NCBI GenBank assembly: GCA_963708545.1
Contig: CAVPUD010000138.1
Span: 1-7,179, forward strand
Reading direction: 5' to 3'
Origin: Extensimonas sp963708545
GTDB lineage: Bacteria; Pseudomonadota; Gammaproteobacteria; Burkholderiales; Burkholderiaceae_C
Length of the DNA stretch: 7,179 nucleotides
This document shows positions 1 through 6,364 of the stretch, piece after piece. Position 1 is the first letter of the stretch; each line of letters begins with the position of its first letter. Both the position numbers and the translations under genes were made by a program. The notes beneath the pieces were generated by a model. It was not told where the DNA came from and did not search any database. It saw only the letters and a program-made list of their open reading frames with translations.

Positions 1-829
1 AGGGCTGCTCCGTGCGCGCTTGCACGCTCATGCGCAAGCGCAGCTCGGGCGCGAAGCCGGTCGCCAGAATCTGCCCCGCGCAGTAGGTCATGGCGTCGAG
101 CAGCGTGCGCTGCCACAGCGTGGGGCCGGTCTGCGGGCTTTGCGTCTGCGCACCCTCGGCGGCGGCGGGCGGCGGTGCAAGCAGCGCCTGCAAGCGCGCG
201 AGCAAGTCCGCGTCTAGGAGCCTGTCGGACTTTGGAATCGTCGGCTGCGAATGCGCCGCAGCGGCCCATTTTTTACCGTCTTCTTGCCCCATAGCACCAC
301 TATGGGGCTGCGAATCCGGCAAAAACTGGCCTCGCCGGGGCGCATTCTCGCTTTCGACGCCCAAAGTCCGACAGGCTCCTAGCGCCTGCAACCACTGCGC
401 ATCGAAGGCGCTCGGCAACGCGAGCGCGAACAGCTCGGCTGCGTCTATGGTCTCGGGGCTGTGCGGCAGCAGGCGCTCGCGCAGACGCGCGCCGAGCTCG
501 CTGAGCAGCGCCGTGCGCGGCGCGAAGCCGAAGTCGGCCAGCAGCGTGGTCACGTCCACGGTCTCGAGCAGCAAGGCCCAGCAGGCTTGCAGGCGCGCGC
601 GCAGCGGCGGGCGGGCTTGCACGGCCTCGATGAACAGCCCCAACCGGTCGAGCGCCGCGGGCACCGAGTCTTGCGCCCCACGCACCCACGCGAGCAGCCC
701 CATCAGCCAGAGGTGACGCGCCACCAGCCCGGTCTGCGGCTGCAGCAAAGTGTCGGGCTGCGGCGCCGCCGGGGGCTCCAGCGCCGCGAGCAGCTCGGCC
801 AGGTCGGGGGCGGGGCGGCGCCGCGTCAA
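1..829 (-). CDS. COG4389-type 'site-specific recombinase' (SpecificRecomb family), N-terminal part, carrying an in-frame MITE insertion
   Basis: Partial gene: 276 codons are in the window and the 3' part lies beyond position 1. I assign it from remembered family features: a leucine-rich helical N-terminus (PDLAELLAALEP), LLADFGFAPRTALLSELG and PETIDAAELFALALP, and its place next to apaG. The family (COG4389, Pfam SpecificRecomb) is a large, largely helical protein of about 650-700 residues. The recombinase name is inherited and its biochemistry is poorly supported. I chose TTG at 827-829 because it overlaps the apaG stop and has a good Shine-Dalgarno 7 nt upstream; the first ATG in frame lies inside conserved sequence. 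Residues about 150-205 are encoded by the mobile element at 214-382. The frame stays open through it and resumes with LLARLQALL, then WQRTLLDAMTYCAGQILATGF. Removing the element restores WLQALDADLLARLQALL, which reads as a continuous helix. Whether the product is still functional cannot be seen from the sequence. Confidence 0.75.
   Translation of the reverse strand, partial: MTRRRPAPDLAELLAALEPPAAPQPDTLLQPQTGLVARHLWLMGLLAWVRGAQDSVPAALDRLGLFIEAVQARPPLRARLQACWALLLETVDVTTLLADFGFAPRTALLSELGARLRERLLPHSPETIDAAELFALALPSAFDAQWLQALGACRTLGVESENAPRRGQFLPDSQPHSGAMGQEDGKKWAAAAHSQPTIPKSDRLLDADLLARLQALLAPPPAAAEGAQTQSPQTGPTLWQRTLLDAMTYCAGQILATGFAPELRLRMSVQARTEQP
214..382. mobile_element. Foldback MITE, copy A (161 bp plus CTAG flanks), inside the recombinase-family gene
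   Basis: Perfect 18-bp terminal inverted repeats GAGCCTGTCGGACTTTGG (218-235) and its complement (361-378) are flanked on both sides by CTAG (214-217, 379-382), best read as a 4-bp target duplication. The interior is also palindromic: GAATGCGCC at 249-257 faces its complement at 339-347, and a 9-bp stem GCCCCATAG/CTATGGGGC (286-294, 300-308) closes on the loop CACCA at 295-299. It has no transposase and must have been moved in trans. TIR plus CTAG target suggest an IS5-family (IS427-like) parent, but this is inference. Copy B at 3092-3260 has the same length and matches at 164 of 169 positions. Element plus one CTAG adds 165 bp, which keeps the host gene in frame. Confidence 0.9.
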
Positions 830-1260
830 TGTAAAACCCTTCCTTTGGAACCCGCGCGCGGCGCGTCGGGGTCGCTCGCTTCGAGCACGAACAGGGGAAT
901 CTCGCAGTCGAACGGCGTGCCGTCCTCACCCACGCAGAAGTAGTGGCCGTGCATGGTGCCGCTCGCGGTGCGCAGGCTGCAGCCGCTCGTGTATTGGAAG
1001 GATTCGCCCGGCTGCAGCAGCGGCTGGTGGCCGACCACGCCCAGGCCCTTGACCTCTTCGGTGTGGCCGTGCGCGTCGCAGATGACCCAGCGCCGCGCGA
1101 TCAGCTGCGCGGGCGCGGTGCCGGTGTTCGTGATGGTGATGGTGTAAGCGAAGCGGAACATGCCCGCGCCGGGCGAGGATTCTTCGGGCAGGTATTCAGG
1201 CTCGGCCACGACGGCGAAGCGGTACGCTGGATGGGGGTGTTGGGGCTCTGGCTTGGACAT
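826..1260 (-). CDS. apaG: ApaG (DUF525) domain protein
   Basis: The product is 144 residues, slightly longer than the usual 125-130 because of a tail after the domain. The family is recognised by FRFAYTITITNTG, AQLIARRWVICDAHG and the signature VVGHQPLLQPGESFQYTSGC, followed by GTMHGHYFCV. ApaG is a small immunoglobulin/fibronectin-III-like beta-sandwich protein. In enterobacteria it is encoded with the diadenosine tetraphosphatase gene apaH, but its molecular role is not settled; no apaH is in this window. The ATG at 1258-1260 gives MSKPEPQHPHP before the domain. No strong Shine-Dalgarno precedes it. It lies 74 nt downstream of the GMC oxidoreductase stop on the same strand, and its TGA overlaps the TTG start of the recombinase-family gene, so those two are probably translated together. 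Confidence 0.95.
   Translation of the reverse strand: MSKPEPQHPHPAYRFAVVAEPEYLPEESSPGAGMFRFAYTITITNTGTAPAQLIARRWVICDAHGHTEEVKGLGVVGHQPLLQPGESFQYTSGCSLRTASGTMHGHYFCVGEDGTPFDCEIPLFVLEASDPDAPRAGSKGRVLH
837..844 (-). promoter_or_regulatory. Ribosome binding site for the TTG start at 829
   Basis: On the minus strand AGGAAGGG lies inside the last codons of apaG and ends 7 nt before the TTG at 827-829. This decides the start of the recombinase-family gene and implies translational coupling to apaG, whose TGA stop (826-828) overlaps the TTG. Confidence 0.55.
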
Positions 1261-1277
1261 GCGGCGATGGTAACGGC

Positions 1278-1294
1278 GCAGGCCAGGAGCCTGC
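1278..1294 (-). other. Small hairpin in the apaG leader
   Basis: In the 74-nt gap between the oxidoreductase stop and the apaG start, GCAGGC (1278-1283) and GCCTGC (1289-1294) can pair around a 5-nt loop, 17 nt upstream of the apaG ATG. There is no T-tract, so it is not a standard terminator. It may be chance in such GC-rich DNA. Nothing else is seen in this gap. Confidence 0.2.
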
Positions 1295-1334
1295 ACGAGC
1301 GAGGTGCATTGCCCACGCGCCGCGCACCCCCGCG

Positions 1335-3008
1335 CTACTGCCCGCGCGCTGCGAGGATCCATTCGGCGGCCTTCTCGGCCAGCATGAGCGTGGGGGCGTT
1401 GGTGTTGCCGCTCGTGATGCTGGGCATGGCGCCCGCATCGACCACGCGCAGCCCCGCCACGCCGCGCACGCGCAGTTCGGTGTCGAGCACGGCCATGGGG
1501 TCGTCGCTGCGCCCCATTTTGGTCGTGCCCACGGGGTGGAAGATGGTGGTGGCGATGTCGCCCGCGAGGCGCGCGAGCTCTTCGTCGCTTTGGTACTGCC
1601 GGCCGGGTTTCCACTCCTGCGGCTGGTACTTTTGCAGCGCGGGCTGGGCGACGATGCGGCGCGTCACGCGCAGGCTGTCGGCGGCCACCTGGCGGTCTTC
1701 GGGCGTGCTCAGGTAGCGCGGCGCGATCGCGGGCGCGTCGGTGAACTGCGCGCTGCGTATCTGCACCGTGCCGCGGCTCGTGGGGTTGAGGTTGCACACG
1801 CTCGCCGTGAAGGCCGGGAAGCGGTGCAGCGGCTCGCCGAAGGCGTCGAGCGAGAGCGGCTGCACGTGGTATTCGAGGTTGGGGTGCGGCAGTTCGGGGC
1901 GGCTGCGCGTGAAGGCGCCGAGCTGCGAGGGCGCCATGCTCATGGGGCCGCTGCGCCACAGCGCGTATTCGAGGCCGATGCGCGCCTTGCCCCAAAGCGA
2001 ATGGGCCAGCGTGTTGAGCGTGCGCGCACCCTGCACCTGGAAGACGGCGCGGATCTGCAAATGATCCTGCAGATTCGCGCCCACGCCGGGCAGGTCGTGC
2101 AGCACCGCGATGCCGTGGCGCTGCAGCAGCGCGCCTGGCCCTATGCCCGAGAGCTGCAAAAGCTGTGGCGAGTTGATCGCGCCCGCGCTCAGGATGAGCT
2201 CGCGCGCGGCGTGCGCGGTGACCATCTCCTGGCCCGTCCAGACCTGCACGCCGCTGCAGCGCAGGCTGCCGTCCGCCTGGCGCTGCACGAGCAGGCGGCT
2301 CGCCTGCGCGCCCGTCCACATCTCGAAATTCGGCCGGCCGTAGCACGCGGGGCGCAAAAAGGCCTTGGCGGTGTTCCAGCGCCAGCCGCCTTTTTGGTTG
2401 ACCTCGAAGTAGCCCACACCCTCGTTGTCGCCGCGGTTGAAGTCGTCGGTCGCGGGGATGCCGGCCTGCTGCGCGGCCTGCGCGAAGGCGTCGAGGATGT
2501 CCCAGCGCAGGCGCTGCTTTTCGACGCGCCACTCGCCCGTGCTGCCCAGGCGCCGGTGGCCGTGCAGGTGCGCGAAGTCTTCGCTGGCGGTCTCGGGGCG
2601 ATCGAGCCGCCAGTGGTCTTCGTGGCGGCGAAAGTAGGGCAGCACCTCGTCCCAGCGCCAGCGTGCGTCGCCGGTGAGCGCGGCCCACTGGTCGTAGTCG
2701 CGCGCCTGGCCGCGCATGTAGATCATGCCGTTGATGCTGCTGCAGCCGCCCAGCACCTTGCCGCGCGGGTAGCGCAGCTGGCGGCCGTTGAGACCGGGCT
2801 CGGGCTCGGTCTGGTAGAGCCAGTCGGTGCGCGGGTTGCCTATGCAATAGAGGTAGCCCACGGGAATGTGGATCCAGGGGTAGTCGTCCTTGCGGCCGGC
2901 TTCGATCAGCAGCACGCGGCTGCGGCCGTCGGCGCTTAGGCGCTTGCACAGCAGCGCCCCGGCGGTGCCGCCGCCGATGACGATGTAGTCGAAAGTGGTG
3001 TCGCTCAT
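1335..3008 (-). CDS. GMC-family FAD-dependent oxidoreductase (choline/alcohol dehydrogenase-like)
   Basis: The protein has 557 residues, the usual size for the family. In order: a Rossmann dinucleotide-binding motif YIVIGGGTAGALL with the downstream acidic residue in LLIEAG (about 8-37); the first GMC signature GKVLGGCSSINGMIYMRG (about 83-100); the second signature GAINSPQLLQLSGIGP (about 276-291); and a C-terminal catalytic region with FHPVGTTKMG, giving the expected active-site His491, and GNTNAPT (about 534-540) at the second catalytic position. These enzymes oxidise alcohols to aldehydes using FAD; the substrate here cannot be told. No signal peptide or membrane segment is seen, so it is probably cytoplasmic. 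I chose the ATG at 3006-3008, immediately before the FAD motif. An in-frame TTG at 3035 would add a phenylalanine-rich stretch and has no better support. A purine-rich GGAAGAA lies rather far upstream, so the start is not certain. Confidence 0.92.
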   Translation of the reverse strand: MSDTTFDYIVIGGGTAGALLCKRLSADGRSRVLLIEAGRKDDYPWIHIPVGYLYCIGNPRTDWLYQTEPEPGLNGRQLRYPRGKVLGGCSSINGMIYMRGQARDYDQWAALTGDARWRWDEVLPYFRRHEDHWRLDRPETASEDFAHLHGHRRLGSTGEWRVEKQRLRWDILDAFAQAAQQAGIPATDDFNRGDNEGVGYFEVNQKGGWRWNTAKAFLRPACYGRPNFEMWTGAQASRLLVQRQADGSLRCSGVQVWTGQEMVTAHAARELILSAGAINSPQLLQLSGIGPGALLQRHGIAVLHDLPGVGANLQDHLQIRAVFQVQGARTLNTLAHSLWGKARIGLEYALWRSGPMSMAPSQLGAFTRSRPELPHPNLEYHVQPLSLDAFGEPLHRFPAFTASVCNLNPTSRGTVQIRSAQFTDAPAIAPRYLSTPEDRQVAADSLRVTRRIVAQPALQKYQPQEWKPGRQYQSDEELARLAGDIATTIFHPVGTTKMGRSDDPMAVLDTELRVRGVAGLRVVDAGAMPSITSGNTNAPTLMLAEKAAEWILAARGQ

Positions 3009-3081
3009 GGCAAAAAAGAAGAAAAGTTCTTCCAAGATGGTAGCGCTGCGGCGACCATGCTTGTCTCGTTGCCACGAAAGC

Positions 3082-3302
3082 TATCGAAAAACTAGGAGCC
3101 TGTCGGGCTTTGGGCGTCGAAAGCGAGAATGTGCCCCAGCGAGACCAATTTTTGCCGGATTCGCAGCCCCATAGTGGTGCTATGGGGCAAGAAGACGGTA
3201 AAAAATGGGCCGCTGCGGCGCATTCGCAGCCGACGATTCCAAAGTCCGACAGGCTCCTAGCTGCCAAGGCGAAGCTGTACCTTCGCTGAAGGCTAATTTT
3301 GC
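3082..3302. repeat. Possible dispersed intergenic repeat, split by MITE copy B
   Basis: If copy B and one CTAG are removed, 3082-3095 joins 3261-3302 to give an AT-rich stretch: TATCGAAAAACTAGCTGCC, a GCGAAG/CTTCGC hairpin (3269-3274, 3281-3286), then AAGGCTAATTTTGCC. The pattern A-run, TAGCT, short GC stem, AAGGC or AAGCC, T-run recurs in weaker form at 6375-6425. It resembles short repeats I recall as common between genes in Comamonadaceae. I cannot verify copy number. Confidence 0.35.
3092..3260. mobile_element. Foldback MITE, copy B, inverted relative to copy A
   Basis: The core at 3096-3256 is flanked by CTAG at 3092-3095 and 3257-3260. Its right TIR (3239-3256) matches copy A exactly, and its left TIR (3096-3113) has one change (GGGCTTTGG for GGACTTTGG). 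The central stem-loop is conserved, with loop TGGTG at 3175-3179. It lies in the opposite orientation to copy A. It sits between the oxidoreductase start (84 nt from its left end) and the mla permease start (111 nt from its right end). Confidence 0.9.
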
Positions 3303-3324
3303 CCAAAGTCCGATAGGCTCCTAG
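3301..3324. repeat. Solitary MITE/IS terminal repeat
   Basis: These 24 bp, ending in CTAG, match the right end of copy A (359-382) with a single change (CCGATAGG for CCGACAGG). The inner side diverges at once into TAATTTT, with no second arm and no partner of its own. It is inverted with respect to the left end of copy B, so the two could bound a 233-bp unit (3092-3324). It may be the remnant of a deleted element or of a longer parent. Confidence 0.75.
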
Positions 3325-3371
3325 ACCCGCCACCCCGCTCAGGCACAGAAGTTCGTTACCATCCTTTTCCG

Positions 3372-4502
3372 ATGAGTGACGCCGCCCCCCGCATTCTCCT
3401 GGTCGATACACCGCAAGGCCCCAGCGCGCAGCTGCTGGGGCGCTGGGGCGCGGCCGAGTTCGGGCAGCGGGCGCAGTGGCGCGCCCTGCAGGCGCAGTTG
3501 CGCGCCTGCCCCGCGCAAGGGGCGCAGGCGCCGGGCTGGGACTTGCGCGGCCTGCAATGGCTCGATCACGTCGGCGCGCAGCTGCTGTGGAACCACTGGG
3601 GCCGCGCCTGGCCGCAGCGCCTGCAGCTCACCGACGCGCAGCGCGCCATGCTCGAGCGCGTCGCGCGCTTCACGACCGAGGCGCCGCCGCCGGCGCGCGT
3701 GAGCATGGCCGCGCAGGTGGATCGGCTGGGCGTGCAGGTGCTGCGCGGGCTGGGCCACGCACTGCACCTGCTGGGGCTCCTGGGGCAGCTCGCGCTCGAC
3801 GCGCTGCGCCTCGTGCGCGCGCCGCGCCGCGCGCCCTGGCGCGACATCTCGGGGCATATGTACCGCATGGGCGCCACGGCCTTGCCGATCACGGCGCTCG
3901 TGGGGTTTTTGATCGGCGTGGTGCTGACCTATCTGCTGTCGCTGCAGCTGCGCCAGTTCGGCGCCGAGTCGTTCATCGTCAACATCCTGGGCATTTCGCT
4001 GATCCGCGAGCTCGGCCCCATGCTCGGCGCGATTTTGATCGCGGGGCGCTCGGGCTCGGCGATCACGGCGCAAATCGGCGTCATGCGCGTGACCGAAGAG
4101 CTCGACGCCATGCGCGTGATGGGCATCCCGCACGGCTTTCGTCTGGTGCTGCCGCGCGCGCTCGCGCTCGCGCTGGCCATGCCGCTCATCGGCGTGTGGA
4201 CGACGCTCGCGGCGCTGACCGGCGGCATGCTCGCGGCCGACGTGTCGATGGGCATCTCGCCCTCGTACTTCGTGCAGGCCATGCCCGCCGCGGTGAAGTT
4301 CTCGAACCTGACGCTGGCGCTCGCCAAGTCGGTGGTGTTTGGCCTTTTGATCGCGCTCATAGGCTGCCACTGGGGCCTGCGCGTGAAGCCAAACACGCAG
4401 AGCCTGGGCGAAGGCACGACGGCCTCGGTCGTGACCTCGGTCACCATGGTGATCCTCGTGGATGCGCTTTTCGCCGTGGCGTTCAGGAACATAGGGATCT
4501 GA
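3372..4502 (+). CDS. mlaE: MlaE-family lipid ABC transporter permease with an N-terminal STAS-like region
   Basis: The 376-residue protein has two parts. Residues about 1-105 look like a STAS-type domain (RILLVDTPQGPSAQLLGRW, then WDLRGLQWLDHVGAQLLWNHW). Residues about 115-376 are the MlaE permease. The permease carries the conserved cytoplasmic coupling loop from RELGPMLGAILIAGRSGSA to VTEELDAMRVMGI (212-252). Hydrophobic segments lie near 170-193, 200-225, 257-285, 315-333 and 352-370. E. coli MlaE is about 260 residues and uses a separate STAS protein, MlaB, so the extra N-terminus probably replaces MlaB. The product should dimerise in the inner membrane and move phospholipid or a related lipid using the ATPase encoded next. 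The ATG at 3372 has no clear Shine-Dalgarno but starts just before the STAS-like region. It is first in the operon; the next gene starts 3 nt after its TGA. The mla name is by family; the exact lipid is unknown. Confidence 0.92.
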   Translation: MSDAAPRILLVDTPQGPSAQLLGRWGAAEFGQRAQWRALQAQLRACPAQGAQAPGWDLRGLQWLDHVGAQLLWNHWGRAWPQRLQLTDAQRAMLERVARFTTEAPPPARVSMAAQVDRLGVQVLRGLGHALHLLGLLGQLALDALRLVRAPRRAPWRDISGHMYRMGATALPITALVGFLIGVVLTYLLSLQLRQFGAESFIVNILGISLIRELGPMLGAILIAGRSGSAITAQIGVMRVTEELDAMRVMGIPHGFRLVLPRALALALAMPLIGVWTTLAALTGGMLAADVSMGISPSYFVQAMPAAVKFSNLTLALAKSVVFGLLIALIGCHWGLRVKPNTQSLGEGTTASVVTSVTMVILVDALFAVAFRNIGI

Positions 4503-4505
4503 GCC

Positions 4506-5396
4506 GTGCCCGCGCCACTGCCTGCCCCCATTGCCGCGTCCCCCGTGCCCGGCGCGGACGCCACATCCGGCCCCGCACCCGCCGCCGCACCCGTGGTCGA
4601 GGTGCGCGGCCTGTGGACGGTGTTCGGCGCGGGCGCCAAGGCCTTTGCCGTGCACCAAGACCTGGACCTCACGGTGCAGCGCGGCGAGATCCTCGCGCTC
4701 GTGGGCGGCTCGGGCACGGGCAAGACGGTGCTGCTGCGCCAGATGCTGGGCCTGGCCCAGCCCACGCGCGGCAGCGTCACGGTGCTGGGCCGCCCCGCCG
4801 CCGAGATGGGGCGCGAGGGCGCGGCGAGCCGCGTGGGCATGCTGTTCCAGCACGGCGCGCTGTTTTCGGCCTTCGACGTGCTCGGCAACGTGGGCTTTGC
4901 GCTGCAGGAGCTCGGCACACTGCCCGCGGCGCTGGTGCGCGACGCGGCCCTGGTCAAGCTGCAGATGGTGGGCCTGCAGCCAGCGCACGCCACGCGCATG
5001 CCGGCCGACCTCTCGGGCGGCATGGTCAAGCGCGTAGCGCTGGCGCGGGCCCTCATCATGGACCCGCCGCTCTTGCTGCTCGACGAGCCCACCTCGGGGC
5101 TGGACCCGAGCAGTTCGGACGAATTCTGCGCGCTGCTGCGCGCGCTGCACCAATCGCTCGGGCTCACGGTGGTCATGGTCACGCACGACCTCGACACGCT
5201 GTTCGCGCTGAGCACGCGCGTGGCCGTGCTGGCCGACAAAAAGGTCATCGTCACCGGTGCGCCGCGCGAGGTGGTGCACTTTGCGCACCCCTTCGTGCGC
5301 GAATTTTTCGGCGGCGAACGCGGGCGCCGCGCCTTGCTCACGCCGCCAGCCACCGCGCCCACCCCCGCCACCCCCACTTCCCCCCAGGAGGCCTGA
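4506..5396 (+). CDS. mlaF: MlaF-like ABC transporter ATP-binding protein
   Basis: The 296-residue nucleotide-binding subunit powers lipid movement by the MlaE-type permease. Visible motifs are Walker A GGSGTGKT (67-74), the Q-loop Gln115 in GMLFQHGALF, the ABC signature LSGGM (169-173), Walker B LLLLDEP with catalytic Glu194, the D-loop SGLD, and H-loop His227 in MVTHDLD. All catalytic residues are intact. The C-terminal part VREFFGGERG is typical of Mla-type ATPases. About 30 Ala/Pro-rich residues precede the domain and a Pro/Thr-rich tail of about 18 follows; both look disordered. The start is GTG at 4506, supported by AGGG 9 nt upstream within the end of mlaE. The stop overlaps the MCE gene start by one base. 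The order permease then ATPase is the reverse of E. coli mlaFE. Confidence 0.95.
   Translation: MPAPLPAPIAASPVPGADATSGPAPAAAPVVEVRGLWTVFGAGAKAFAVHQDLDLTVQRGEILALVGGSGTGKTVLLRQMLGLAQPTRGSVTVLGRPAAEMGREGAASRVGMLFQHGALFSAFDVLGNVGFALQELGTLPAALVRDAALVKLQMVGLQPAHATRMPADLSGGMVKRVALARALIMDPPLLLLDEPTSGLDPSSSDEFCALLRALHQSLGLTVVMVTHDLDTLFALSTRVAVLADKKVIVTGAPREVVHFAHPFVREFFGGERGRRALLTPPATAPTPATPTSPQEA
5386..5391 (+). promoter_or_regulatory. Strong ribosome binding site for the MCE gene
   Basis: A perfect AGGAGG lies at the end of the ATPase gene, 4 nt before the ATG at 5396-5398. It is the best Shine-Dalgarno in the operon and fixes the MCE start. Confidence 0.75.
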
Positions 5397-6364
5397 TGGA
5401 AAACAAATCGCATGCCATCGCCGCCGGCGTCTTCATGCTCGTGATGCTGGCCATGCTCGCGGGCCTGGTGCTCTGGCTCACGCGCGACAACGCGAACTAC
5501 AAGGAATACGAGCTCTCCACCCCCGACGGCGTGAGCGGCCTGCAGCCGCAGGCGGCGGTGCGCTACAAGGGCGTGGCCGTGGGCAGGGTCACGCGCATAG
5601 AGTTCGACCCCAAGGCCAAGGGCAACGTGCTGATCCGCCTCGCCGTGAACGAACAGACGCCCATCAGCGCCAACACCTTCGCCATGCTCAACTACCAGGG
5701 CGTGACCGGCCTCGCGCATGTGCTGCTCGACGACGCCGACAAGCCGCTGCCGCCGCTGCCGCCGGGCCCGAGCGGCCTGCCGCGCCTGCCGCTGCGCGGC
5801 TCGCCCGTGAGCCAAATCGCCGAGCAGGCGCCCCTCATCCTGCGCCAGATCGAAGAAAACACGCGCCGCCTGAACCAACTGCTGGGCGACGAAAACCAGC
5901 TGCTGATCCGCAACGCCATCGACCAGATCGGCCAGACCGCGGGCGCGCTGCGCACCCTGACGACGCATGTGGACGGCGTCCTGATGCAGCGCATAGACCC
6001 GGCGCTCGCGGGCCTGCCCGCCACCTTGGCCGCCGTGCAGCAGGCCGGCAGCGGCGTGGCAGCGCTCGTGCAGGAAGCCCGCCAGACCACGGAGCGCCTG
6101 AACGCCGCGGGCGGCGCCATAGACCAGCTCACGCTGGGCACGCAGGCCTTCGCACGCGCGGCCGAGCAATTCGGCGGCAGCACCCTGCCGCGCATCAACC
6201 GTGCCACCGAGGAAAGCGCACGCACCGCGCGCCAGCTCGGGCGCGTCGCGGGCAACATCTCCGACAACCCGCAGGTGCTGCTCTTCGGCCCCGGCCGCGC
6301 CCCGCCCGGGCCGGGCGAGCCCGATTTCGCCGCCCCTGCCGCAGCCATTGGAGTCCAGCCATGA
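5396..6364 (+). CDS. mlaD: MlaD-like MCE-domain protein, inner-membrane anchored
   Basis: The protein has 322 residues. A single N-terminal membrane anchor (about 8-28, IAAGVFMLVMLAMLAGLVLW) is followed by one MCE domain (about 37-112) containing GVSGLQPQAAVRYKGVAVGRV, ISANTFAMLNYQGVTGLAHV and LLDD. A proline-rich linker (about 118-136) leads to a long helical, coiled-coil-like region (about 138-290) and the terminal motif NPQVLLFG, common in this subgroup. MCE proteins form hexameric rings that carry lipid through the periplasm. The long helices suggest a tube or needle rather than the short E. coli MlaD (about 183 residues). It should sit on the permease-ATPase complex encoded just upstream. 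The start is ATG at 5396 with AGGAGG; the stop overlaps the lipoprotein start as ATGA. Direction of transport is not evident. Confidence 0.93.
   Translation: MENKSHAIAAGVFMLVMLAMLAGLVLWLTRDNANYKEYELSTPDGVSGLQPQAAVRYKGVAVGRVTRIEFDPKAKGNVLIRLAVNEQTPISANTFAMLNYQGVTGLAHVLLDDADKPLPPLPPGPSGLPRLPLRGSPVSQIAEQAPLILRQIEENTRRLNQLLGDENQLLIRNAIDQIGQTAGALRTLTTHVDGVLMQRIDPALAGLPATLAAVQQAGSGVAALVQEARQTTERLNAAGGAIDQLTLGTQAFARAAEQFGGSTLPRINRATEESARTARQLGRVAGNISDNPQVLLFGPGRAPPGPGEPDFAAPAAAIGVQP

Larger units (their letters stand above)
3009..3371. other. Divergent intergenic region made mostly of repeats
   Basis: These 363 bp separate the leftward oxidoreductase from the rightward mla operon. They hold MITE copy B, the split pieces of an older repeat, a solitary MITE end and 47 bp of plain sequence before the permease ATG. 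The region is visibly more AT-rich than the genes. I could not find a convincing sigma-70 promoter: TAATTT at 3294-3299 is -10-like but lacks a matching -35. Any promoter for the operon must lie in or next to repeat DNA. Confidence 0.6.

Noticed and set aside
214..382. MITE copy A as a structured RNA gene or riboswitch
   Set aside because: The palindromic arms, perfect TIRs, CTAG flanks and a second inverted copy all point to a transposable element. Its position inside a coding frame argues against a leader element.
1285..1293. AGGAGCCTG in the apaG leader resembling the MITE terminus
   Set aside because: Only nine bases match, there is no CTAG and no facing end. It is explained by the small hairpin or by chance.
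3009..3035. Upstream TTG start for the oxidoreductase adding nine residues (EELFFFFA...)
   Set aside because: The ATG at 3008 sits directly before the FAD-binding motif, and the extra residues look unlike the family. Kept only as an alternative.
826..3411. Very long open frame on the minus strand (861 codons) covering apaG and most of the oxidoreductase region
   Set aside because: Only its last 144 codons (apaG) match a family. The rest is Arg/Ala/Pro-rich out-of-frame reading of the oxidoreductase gene and MITE B, which high GC leaves without stops.
3339..6169. Long antisense open frames opposite the mla operon
   Set aside because: They overlap well-supported genes, have skewed composition (His/Arg/Ala-rich) and contain no recognisable domain. 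They are GC-driven shadows.
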